DNA from: Endothia cerciana
Taxonomy: Eukaryota > Ascomycota > Sordariomycetes > Diaporthales > Cryphonectriaceae
Length of the DNA stretch: 31,474 bases
Reading direction: 5' to 3'
NCBI GenBank assembly: GCA_026119935.1
Contig: JALRMH010000099.1
Coordinates: 1 to 31,474 of the forward strand
Under the pieces are notes generated by a model. That model worked only from the letters and a program-made list of their open reading frames with translations, was not told the DNA's origin and ran no database searches. Shown piece by piece: positions 19,333 to 28,311 of this stretch. Within the stretch, counting starts at the first letter, position 1; the number at the start of each line of letters is the position of its first letter. The position numbers and the translations under genes were made by a program.

Positions 19333-20214
19333 CTACACTTCTTCAGGTGCTTTGGACGAAATAATATACTGACCTCTTAATATCATACCAGAATCCTTAT
19401 ATTTAATTAAGGTTTTAGATGAGATATTAAGCTCTTTGGTTAAATCACCATGTCTCATATATTGTTTAATTAAATTTAAAGTAAAAGCATCATAAAGATA
19501 AACATCCTTTCTAAATAGATCAGATATTAATTTTTTATTTCCTTCAGTTACAGGTTTCCCATATATAGGATTTGAAGATCCTAACATACGGTCACGCATT
19601 TTGGTTAAAACCTCATCACTAAATGCTTTATTTAAGAAATGAGGATTTTCTTTAAAAACTTTGCTAATTAATGCTTTAGTATCATCTTAATGCTTAGACC
19701 CTAATCTACTACCTGCAGCAGGGTTTATATTATATTTATTAAGGAAAAGTCCAGATATTTTTGCTCTAACGCTATTAACTCCAACATAAAACCTTTTAAC
19801 AAATCGGCAGTAGCATCCGCGGTAATTAAATTAGACTCTCCAAGTGACTGCTTATCTAACGTTTCCAATATATATAAAGAAAAATTTATTAAACCGTATT
19901 TGTTAAAAGCACGTTGTAAGAGAATATTTGAATTCCTATTATTTAAGAGATCAGGGATTCTTATAGCTAAATTAAAGGAACTACCTATGTAAAGTTTTTT
20001 AGATTCATTATGCATAAAAGCATAAATACCGCTTACTGATTTTAAATCTGATTTTATTGTTGATAAAATAGATATATCGTTTAAATTAGTGTAAAGTTTA
20101 TTAACGGGCATAGTAACTAAATTACCTTCTACTTTTACAGGCAGGTTATCTTCAAGGTTAACATCTTTAATATTAGTTGTAAAGATAAGTGGAACTGCAA
20201 AAAGAGAGCAACCA
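19333..20214 (-). pseudogene. GIY-YIG endonuclease fused to nad1, broken
   Basis: It continues in frame from the nad1 C-terminus (YSFDINPVSG) through a ~60-residue linker to SVSGIYAFMHNESKKLYIGS (GIY...YIG, about 19980-20045) and ends prematurely at TAA 19725-19727. The expected continuation (YNINPAAGSRLGSKH) lies in another frame with a TAA after KH, followed by an open segment (19333-19599) holding RMLGSSNPIYGKPVTEGNKK and an IENR1-like YLYDAFTLNLIKQY module. One frameshift and one stop thus inactivate it, while the nad1 portion upstream is unharmed. Confidence 0.82.
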
Positions 20215-20744
20215 GAAACAGGGTTTATATCGAAACTGTATAAAACGCAAGGTATGAAAAGAATAAAAGCAAATAGTACAGGTAATAAGACAGTTCAACA
20301 AAAAGACATTAATTGATCAAATCTAATACGTGGAAATGACGCTCTGGCCCATATAAAAACAAATATCATAATAGAACTTTTCAGTCCTATACTTAAACCG
20401 TATAATAACCCTTCTAAATTAGGATTGTTAGAGATATATTCTATGTAAATTTGCGCTAACCCACTATTACCTAAAAAATAAAAAGCAGGATTATTGCAAA
20501 TTGCATAAACATATTCATTACTATAACCATATAAATCTCGTCAACTCTCAAATAATAATTCAAAATAAATATAATCTATAAAACTTATTAGATAAGATAT
20601 AGAGTATATAGGTAAATAACCACCTAAAAATAATAGACTAGTTAATATACACATTAATACTATACTACCGTACTCTGCTAGAAAAAAGAAAACAAAAACA
20701 ACTGCTGCGTGCTCCGTCATAAATCCACTAACTAATTCTGATTC
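20215..20744 (-). CDS. nad1: nad1 exon 2 (copy A C-terminus)
   Basis: This begins ESELVSGFMTEHAAVVFVFF, directly continuing FDLAEA of exon 1, and runs through LKSSIMIFVFIWARASFPRI to VLYSFDINPVSG. It completes the quinone-site complex I subunit ND1. The 5' edge is set by the terminal intron G at 20745. There is no stop at the natural end: the frame continues into the GIY-YIG gene to 19725. A DNA fragment repeating the last ~50 codons follows at 19122-19290. Confidence 0.88.
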
Positions 20745-20769
20745 CAAAAATAAACATAGAAATTTTATA

Positions 20770-21685
20770 CTAATCTTGTATCGGTTTAAAATAATAAGTT
20801 TTATTATAAACAAGACCTGAATTTAAATACTTACCTACCGTAACCTTAGAAATATTTAAGTGTTTAGCTAATTCTACATTATTCTTAAATTTATAAATCA
20901 AATTATTCTCTAAATCATAAATACCTACTCCTAAATGATATTTATTTTTTTTATTACTCATCATAGCCTTACTTGTTTCACTATGTTTTTTCCCAAACAT
21001 AGAATTTAACTCACCAGGCTTACTAATTAAAGTAAGCGCTTCTTTAGTATGAGTTTTACCAAACATAGGATGATTAGATTTATCTTTATATTAATCTACC
21101 ATCTTTAATCTAGCTTCTTCTGTATGTTTATAACCTAAAGAGCTGGTAGCAGTAGCCTTAAAATTATAAAGAGTATTAAAATTAAATTTAGAAATGTAAC
21201 TGGTATCTAAGTCCGTAAAAGCTTTGGAACTAAAAATCTTACTTTCATATGTGAAATATTCATATATACCAAATTTGAACTTATCTAAACCATATTTAAC
21301 AAATGCATTTTGCAAAGCAATATTAGACTTTTTATTTCCATCCCCCCCCCCCCCCGCAAGCCTGCGGGGGGGCGTAGCGATGTTCATTAAGTCTTAAATA
21401 AAAATCTTTAGCACTACCAATATATTGATTTCCATTTTCAATATTGATAAAAGAATAAATACCTCCTTTGTCTTTTAATAATTTTCTATATGATTTAATA
21501 GAATCTTGATTATTTAAATTATTAAGAGTTAAAATAGGAATAGGTAAATCAGATAATTCTGTATCCGAACTTGAAGTAGAATAATATCTACGAGTAAAGA
21601 CCGAACGAACTTTTGGTTTAGATATACCGTTAAGAAATTGTGAAGGAACTAAGCAACTTGCACCTAAAGCAGTAACAGATTTCAT
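20770..21685 (-). pseudogene. GIY-YIG endonuclease in the nad1-636 intron, broken
   Basis: The start at 21685 is followed by RRYYSTSSSD (21575-21592), KGGIYSFINIENGNQYIGSA (GIY and YIG) and RLNEH. A GC hairpin of the GCAAGC family (21342-21379) then shifts the frame. The second part (NKKSNIALQNAFVKYGLDKF) resumes in a new frame and hits an in-frame TAA after KMVD near 21092. It reopens with HPMFGKTHT and an IENR1-like GIYDLENNLIYKF module, ending at 20770-20772. The order of domains is normal; the gene is disabled by the insertion and one nonsense codon. Confidence 0.85.
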
Positions 21686-22110
21686 ATTTAAACAGGGTAT
21701 AAATTGTTTAAATTATTGAGCTTACGCTCAAGTTTGGACTATACGTTATTTAATATATATGTATATTAAATGATCACGTCTAATCTCTGAAGGTTCTGTC
21801 GTCTTAAATTTTTAACAAAACAGGCAGCTTCCCTGCTGATTTTCCTATATAGTTATATAATAGAACTTTCCAGCAATTTGTGATCTTTAATGAGGCCAAA
21901 TCTTATTAGTTAATAGCCTCAGCTAGAAAAAAAACATATACTATCTTAGCTCTCACCATAGGAAAACTTGTTAATAAAGATGTAGATAAGGCTGTTAAGG
22001 AAGTAGCGATACTTGTTAATAATAGAATATGAAGAATAAATATTCTAATATTAAGGCAAGGACATATTTACCTGTACTACCTATCTTCATCCGGGTTTTC
22101 AACAAAAATT

Positions 22111-23211
22111 TTATTTAGTATATTTATTCATATTACTTTGTATATTTTTAATTTTATTAAATTGTTCTGTAGACCATTGCCGAGAAGGTTTGCTTTTAAT
22201 AATGCTAGCTGCTTCAATAAAAGATTGGTAATCTAAATATTTAGCGCCTTGAAGAGGATATTTTTGGAAAAAAGGTATAATTATATTACTCAACAACTCA
22301 AATTTATTTAACTTGAAATCCACAGCATCAGTGTTTCTTTTTTTAGCACTACCACAACCTCAATAAGTTACTATTCTTTCCATTAGCAAAGTATCACGGT
22401 TATGTTGAGTTATTTGAAAATGTAATCATACCTTATAACTAATAGAGGCTGCATTGGATATTTTCTCTACTGTAATAACATTAAAACTACCTTCCCCATC
22501 AACGAAACCTACTAATCATTCAGGATGAATTACTCCCGCCGGTACTTCTGGTTTAACTACGGGTACAAGATTTGGGTATAATCCCTTCAATTCTTCAGAT
22601 ATACCATTATTCAAATTATATCAAAGATTCAAAATCTTAATGAGCCCTTGTTCACTTAAAGGGGATTCCTGATTTAGTATTAAAATAATTTGTCTAAATA
22701 ATTCGAAATCAGCATACTTTTTAGTTAATAAGGGATAAGCTTCGAAATGTGGTATTACCTTCTCGACTATATCACTAAACTTTGTAATAATAAGCTTAGC
22801 AGCATTTTTCTCGAAAGTTATTGTCCCAGCACCTCCAAAAAACACCTTAATACGAGATAAAATGTCTAAATCACGAGCATTCAATTTAATTTGAAAAAAT
22901 GGCTGTATTCTTCAACCTAATTTATACCCTTTGGCTTTATAAATCTTAACTCCGAATGATCCCTCACCATCAGTGAAACCTGTTATTCACAGAGGATGAA
23001 ATAAAGGCTTATTATTGGAATTTGTGGAACAATACTGTCTTGTGTTTGCTTTAAAATAAGCCGGCCGTATAGTATGTTGCATTCCATAAAAGCAAAAAAT
23101 GTAATTTAATTTAATAAAATTAATAAAAAGGTTTATTTTAATAAACATTGTATATATAATAAATTTAGCTGTAATATAGTCACTAGCAAAGACTTGGATT
23201 ATTTGTAAATT
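22111..23211 (-). CDS. LAGLIDADG endonuclease of the nad1-636 intron, fused to exon 1
   Basis: The frame passes from nad1 (FDLAEANLQIIQVF) without a stop to TAA 22111-22113 in code 4, about 366 intron codons. A TRQYCSTNSNN motif (23023-23040) is followed by helices LWITGFTDGEGSFGV (near 22975) and EWLVGFVDGEGSFNV (near 22500), and the end reads IQSNMNKYTK. No frameshift was found, so it is probably active or recently so. Confidence 0.87.
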
Positions 23212-23847
23212 AGCCTCAGCGAGATCGAAGGGAGCCCGGTTAGTTTCCGCAATCGATCCTATGAAAAAAATAAGGAAAATAGGTAATAAAGGTAATATGA
23301 ATCATACAGCTCTTTGACCTTCTGTAACTACTGTAATATTTAAGCTACCTGTTAACATAACAACTATTAATATAGCAGAACTTAATACTAATTCATAACT
23401 AATTAATTGAGCTGTAGATCTTAAAGATCCTAAGAATGCATATTTGCTATTTGCGCTTCACCCACTAAGAAGAATACCGTAGGTTGCTATAGATGATACT
23501 GCTAATAAATAAAATATACCAAGGTCCATATCATTAATCGTTAAACCAGGCCCGTAAGGAATAACTGCATACCCTAGCAAACCGAAAACCAATGTAATTA
23601 CAGGACCTACAAAAAATAAAATTATATTAGCTTGTGTAGGCGCAACATATTCTTTTAAAAGAAGTTTTAAGGCATCTGCAAATGCTTGGAGAAGACCATA
23701 ATACCCTACCACATTAGGACCTAATCTTCTTTGCATGCTAGCCATAGTTTTTCTTTCTGCTACTGTTACATAAGCTACCGCAAGTAATGCTGGTACAAGC
23801 ACTAGAACAACCTCAATAAGCGACACTATAGTTGGAATCTGAAACAT
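23212..23847 (-). CDS. nad1: nad1 exon 1
   Basis: From ATG 23845-23847 this encodes MFQIPTIVSLIEVVLVLVPA, the conserved AERKTMASMQRRLGPNVVG motif, LLQAFADALKLLLKE and ETNRAPFDLAEA: 636 nt, 212 codons. ND1 is the membrane subunit of complex I that lines the quinone tunnel. TGA-Trp occurs at SGWSAN. The exon is intact and its 3' edge is a common fungal intron site. Confidence 0.94.
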
Positions 23848-23931
23848 TTTTATAATTAATTATAAATTACCATATGCACACATAATAATATATACTCATT
23901 TGTATACCTTTAGTGGAATAATGTAATTAGT
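23848..23931 (-). promoter_or_regulatory. nad1 5' leader, also present upstream of the 25.5-kb endonuclease
   Basis: The ~85 nt before nad1 are repeated, with substitutions, at 25486-25566. Shared blocks on the plus strand are CATTTTTATA, TTAATTATA and ATATACTCATTTGTATA, in the same order and spacing. The stretch may contain the transcript start or leader. Regulatory function is inferred only from the conservation and position. Confidence 0.55.
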
Positions 23932-24289
23932 TAACCTTAGCTATTAATACCAAATGGTTATTTATAAATCTAAGGGTTATTTAACACGAAATATACGCTT
24001 ACTACAAACTATTAAATTTGAATTTTTCACATTTGTACAACTACATATATAAAAAGAAAAGATTATAAAGAGTATAAAAATTTATATATGAAAGGGTGGG
24101 TGCGTGGCTACGAAGTAGCGCTAACATAGTATTTAAATTTATCTACCACGCACCCTAAAAATTGCTTCTGCTTCGTGAAGGTCATAGTCTGAGTCAACTC
24201 TTATATATTTTATGACGAAACTAAGAAACACCGATTTTTTTACTTATCTTTATCTTTATATTAAGAAGGGAAATACCGACCCGACCCCT

Positions 24290-25485
24290 CTAATTTACTG
24301 CACTAGTGCCATCGGAGGATGAATTTACCGATCTTCCTTTTTTCATAGCAGCTTTTATATAATGGATTTTTGCTAACCCTTCTGGTGTTAAGTGACCCTT
24401 TGTTCTCATAATTTCAGCCGCACTACATCAATTACCGAAATCCTCTGCTTTGGTCCCTTGTATAAGGTTTTCTCGAAAGAGTGGTATGATTTTACTTTCG
24501 ATATCTGAAAATTTTGATATACTAAATATTACCACAGATGATTGATTACTTTTTCGCACGGCACCACAACCAAGCCAATCTCTTAACCTTATTAATAGCT
24601 CTTCATCTCTAACGTCCTGAGATAATTGAAATATTAATCTAGGTGTTTTACCTAGCTTTACTGTATTTGTAAAAATACCAATAGAAAAATTTCCGTCTCC
24701 TGACGTAAATCCCGCTAGCCATTGAGGATTAAAGGATAATTCTTCCTTTCCTAAATCTGTGGCTTTATCCTGAATTACGGGCATAAAGGGCTCATCTACC
24801 GAAGTTATTTGAAAAGCTGCCTTCAGATTTTCAGATAATCCATGATTCAATACAGCCTTAAGATTAACAATAGCTCTTAGTCCTTCCTCCGTTAAATGAT
24901 CTTTACGCTGTAAGATGAGAACTACCTCCCTTCAACGAAGATAATCCAGACGCTTTTTGGTTAATAGCGGGTAATTATCAAAATGCTTCATTATTTTACT
25001 TAATTCTTTAACCGAAGATACGGAATAGTAAACCATGTTTCCATATTCACGCAATACCCCTACTTTACTTGAAGATACTATCGACCCTTCAAGACCACAC
25101 CACTCAAAATAAGATTTGATTAGTTTCAATAGCCCCCTCTATCTTTTAAATAAAGGCCAATTTGAAATAAAGGTATAACATGCCAACCCGACTTAGTACT
25201 TTTACTTTTCTTAACTGTAATATTAAAACAAGCTTCAGCATCACAGAAACCGGTAATAAATAAAGGATTTAGTGTATCCACCCTAATCACATTAGTTGTA
25301 TGAAAAGTCGATAAAAATCGAAGAGAACCTTTGTTACCCCTCATACGAAAACTTAAAGGGGCTAATTTTGCCTGCTTGCAGACTAAAGATTTTTCCCCGC
25401 TAGAAATATCAGAAACTCTTAACAATAAGGTGAATACAACCGCTAAACTAAATTCAATGTAAGATAACACTAAGACTAATAACAT
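24290..25485 (-). CDS. freestanding double-motif LAGLIDADG gene upstream of nad1
   Basis: The start is ATG 25483-25485, with a hydrophobic N-terminus MLLVLVLSYIEFSLAVVFTL, then LRFLSTFHTTN (25306-25320), helix LFITGFCDAEACFNI (near 25250), helix QWLAGFTSGDGNFSI (near 24720) and the ending IKAAMKKGRS, stopping at TAG 24290-24292 in code 4. The frame is broken once, at a run of five G (minus strand) near 25130; removing two bases joins DRG to LLKLIKSYF. This may be a sequencing error in a homopolymer or a real lesion. Its leader matches that of nad1, and its first 30 residues align loosely with the nad1 N-terminus (S-x-I-E at one-residue offset). Confidence 0.78.
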
Positions 25486-25566
25486 TTTTATATTTAATTA
25501 TATTATCTGGTTAAACACATGATAGCATATACTCATTTGTATAACTTCAGTGAAAACTTTATAACA
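25486..25566 (-). promoter_or_regulatory. copy of the nad1 leader before the LAGLIDADG gene
   Basis: It matches the nad1 leader (23848-23931) in order and spacing, including ATATACTCATTTGTATA. The rest of the interval up to 26027 is AT-rich and shows no gene. Confidence 0.55.
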
Positions 25567-26027
25567 GTAACCACAGGAATTAGTAAGGCCGATATTCCTT
25601 TTCTTATTAAACTGTGGATTATTTTTTTTTATTGATCCCTCAAATAAGGAAGCATAAGCAAAGAAGCAGCATAGAATAAATATTAGATTAATTTATAATA
25701 TCGGATTTAATTGTTTAGGTTCTATTAACCTATGAAAATAAAATGGGCGGCAAGTATTACAATACTAAATAACAAAAAAAGTAAAGTACTTACCTAATGT
25801 ACACCCTTGCGTTATATTAAAGAAATATAAAAAAAAATTATAAGTAAACATACACAGATTGTATGAACAGAATAGGACATAACAACCAGGACACTTTGCG
25901 ATACTTTAGCTATACCTGTTATAGAATTTAAATACTAGACAGGGTATTCAATATAAACATATTGATACCCTTTCTATATAATTTATACACATATATGTTT
26001 GCTACAGTTACATTATACACCATTCAC

Positions 26028-26145
26028 CTAAAAAAAGAAGTTAGCACTTCACCCAGCTAAAAGTATACCGTAAGTTGCTAAAGATGAAACAGCTAAAAGG
26101 TAAAAAATACCTAAATTCATATCATTAATAGATAAACCAGGACCG
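26028..26145 (-). pseudogene. nad1: isolated nad1 internal fragment
   Basis: The reading GPGLSINDMNLGIFYLLAVS, then SLATYGILLAGWSANF, corresponds to codons about 118-155 of nad1 exon 1 (there GPGLTINDMDLGIFYLLAVS) with several substitutions. It is flanked by a GC cluster upstream and a TAG at 26028-26030, and has no start. It follows the decayed endonuclease gene, the same order as the displaced fragments of cob, nad4 and nad1. It is a third, partial nad1 sequence in this window. Confidence 0.85.
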
Positions 26146-26149
26146 GACC

Positions 26150-26193
26150 CTTCGACCCAGGTACAGACACGTACCTGTGTCTGGACCGAAGGG
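26150..26193. repeat. GC cluster related to that at 9268-9312
   Basis: ACCCTTCGACCCAGGTACAG is followed by ACACGTACCTGTGTCTGGACCGAAGGG; the inverted repeat CCAGGTACAGACAC/GTGTCTGG is visible. It abuts the nad1 fragment. Confidence 0.75.
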
Positions 26194-26205
26194 CATAATA
26201 TAAAT

Positions 26206-27195
26206 TTACTTACTTCTCCCCCTATTCATTCCCCTTTGAATTTCTCTTATTTTAATGGCACTTTTTTCTAACTTATCTTCTCTTTTTATTACTATTTCCG
26301 AAACTAAACATCAATCATTAAAATCTAAAGATTTAACACCGAATATCGGATTTTTAATAAAAAAAGGTATAATTATTTCGTTAATATCAGAAAATTTGGT
26401 AATTTTAATATCTATTAAATTTTCTTTTTTTTCTTAAGTAACTATATCCACAATTAAAATATTCTTTAATTGCAGTTAATAATACCTCATCTCTTTCATG
26501 CTGAGTAATTTTAAATAATAGAGATTTAAAGATACCTTTGTCTAAAGAAACAGAGAAATTACCTTCAGCTGAAGTAAACCCAGCTATTCATTGTGAATGT
26601 TGAATTTCACAGGTTTCTCTTAAAGGACGGGGAACTGGAATAGTTTCAGGGAACATTAATTGTAATTCTTTTGATAAACCAAAATTTAAGGTTGCTTTTA
26701 TGTTTATAATCTTTTGTAAACCTTGTAAAGTCAAATGTTCATTCAATTCCATAATAGATACAATTTGTTTAAATAATAAATAATCCCCTCTTTTTCGAGA
26801 TATTAATGGATATTTATCAAAAAATTTAACTAATTCTATTAGCTCATTTAATTTTCTGACACTAAAGGCACAAGAAGATTGGTTTCTACTAACAGTACCT
26901 ATTCCACCTAAACTATGTTGGATTCTTAATAAAACCAGAAAATCTCTAATATGTAGTTTAATTTAAAAATTTAATTGAACTTATCAACCTAATTTATAAG
27001 AGTGACTTTTTAATACACTACATGAAAAACAACCTTCACCATCGCTAAACCCTGTAATAAATCAAGGATCGATTTGTAAATCATCAATCTTATGCTTATT
27101 GTTACTTAATGTAACATAATAACGTCGAGTATTAACATTTAAATAATTTAAACCATTTAATGGTGAATCGTAGAAATTTTTATTATACAATTTTT
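26206..27195 (-). pseudogene. decayed LAGLIDADG gene
   Basis: The linker TRRYYVTLSNN (27110-27127) and helix PWFITGFSDGEGCF (near 27045) are followed by two in-frame TAA codons (after KLGW and VQLNF). A long open middle section has helix QWIAGFTSAEGNFSV (near 26580), and a run of eight A (minus strand, near 26430) shifts the frame; the ending GMNRGRSK lies in the shifted frame. It is a pseudogene with at least three lesions. Confidence 0.82.
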
Positions 27196-27290
27196 AACCA
27201 TAGCTTATTTCTAAGCTCATTAGAATACATCTTAAATATATTACAAAAATCTTTCCCAGCTGCGTAACCAGCATATGGATGATAAACCCT

Positions 27291-27337
27291 CTCCCCCCGC
27301 AAGCTTGCGGGGGGGGGGGGGGGGGGGGGGGGGGGGG
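27291..27337. repeat. GC hairpin extended by a 29-base G run
   Basis: It has the family core CCCCCCGCAAGCTTGCGG, but the G arm is prolonged to 29 bases (27309-27337), far longer than the C arm. Such a homopolymer is a common place for polymerase slippage and false joins. Confidence 0.85.
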
Positions 27338-27600
27338 TATATTTAAAAAAAAAAAACCGTTTTATGGTTGTAATTTTAAAAATTTATAAAAATTTAATAA
27401 TAATAGAAATATTTTAATAGAAAACTTTATATATAATAAAATTGTTTAAAAAATTTTTTTAAATTTTACAAACCTTTTTTACTTCTAAGTATTAAGAAAT
27501 TAAATCATATAACTGGTAAGTTTGTAAGTCTTTTAAATTAATTTAGTTGAGCTTTCTTCTAAAATTTGTTAGTATAGTAAAGTCACTGTATATAAACAAA
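27338..27600. other. AT-rich stretch at the mitochondrial-nuclear boundary
   Basis: This is very AT-rich sequence with A and T runs, no ORF and no recognisable tRNA or rRNA. Base composition changes abruptly to GC-balanced near 27,600. I cannot say which genome it belongs to. Confidence 0.6.
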
Positions 27601-28311
27601 GGGTTGGGTTGGAAGACTCGCACCCTGTAAAAACTCTTCAACTGCTATACATAGTAAAGCGCCCGACAAATCGTAAGAGAGGCAGCAAGAAAACCGGAAT
27701 GAACGAGGTCGAAGGCTCCTTGCTGCACCGCCTCTCTACAAGGTATTCTCCCGAGGTTGCAACGAACGCCTCCTGATTTCCTATCAAGGTCCGCACCGAA
27801 GATTTTCAGTAGCAGTGCAGTCGGTGCAGCAGATCTAGACCTCCTGTAGCTAGCTCCGTCCTATGTTTCTCAGGAGATTTTTCAGGGGTAGGTGTTGTGA
27901 ATTGCTCTGATTCGCTATGTCATGGCAAATGTGACGCCGCCCCATTTATCAATTTGAGAGAGGAATATCTGGTTGTTTCAATCTGCTCACGATGTGAACC
28001 GGATCGACCTGTCTTTCTCACAAGATAGAACGCGAAAAAGGAACACTTGAATCCTCCTGGCCAGTGACCAGAATACACAGCACTAATGGCCCCCCTGAGA
28101 CATGTTGTATAGTACCTCGCTCTTGGATATAAAAACACCACACCCTGTACATGATTCTTTCTTCGAACTCAACACAACGGAATAACCCATTTGGACCTGA
28201 GAACCTACGAACACGTAGCATTTTTTACTAGGCATTCCCCTTTTACACCAATACATCCCTCTTACTTTCCTGCAAAAGGCACAGTCGCACCCAAAAATAT
28301 TCTGTGGCAAT
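27601..28311 (+). other. nuclear upstream region of the isocyanide synthase gene
   Basis: No gene is recognised. A long inverted repeat is present: GAGAGGCAGCAAG at 27677-27689 against CTTGCTGC-ACC-GCCTCTC at 27719-27737. A TATAAAA at 28128-28134 lies 178 nt before the proposed start codon and is a candidate promoter element. Antisense ORFs here look spurious. Confidence 0.5.

Larger units (their letters stand above)
20745..23211 (-). mobile_element. group I intron at nad1-636 with two endonuclease genes
   Basis: This 2,467-nt intron lies after codon 212 of nad1. A LAGLIDADG frame occupies the 5' half and a broken GIY-YIG gene the 3' half. Core sequences lie between them at about 21725-21900 (CTTCAGAGATTAGACGTGATC and AACGTATAGTCC on the minus strand). 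Two endonuclease families in a single intron suggest a composite or nested origin. Confidence 0.82.

Noticed and set aside
24101..24290. Possible tRNA or rRNA fragment downstream of the 25.5-kb endonuclease gene
   Set aside because: I found no cloverleaf, no T-loop consensus and no recognisable rRNA core. I also found no tRNA elsewhere in the mitochondrial part, though short degenerate tRNAs could escape inspection by eye.
4..27337. An old nuclear copy of mtDNA (NUMT) for the whole left part
   Set aside because: Exons and several HEGs remain intact under code 4, with conserved splice sites. An old nuclear copy in an ascomycete should show scattered nonsense or RIP-type C-to-T changes in essential exons.
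4782..27337. CRISPR-like array from the repeated GC motifs
   Set aside because: The copies are scattered kilobases apart and palindromic, of different families, with no regular spacers.
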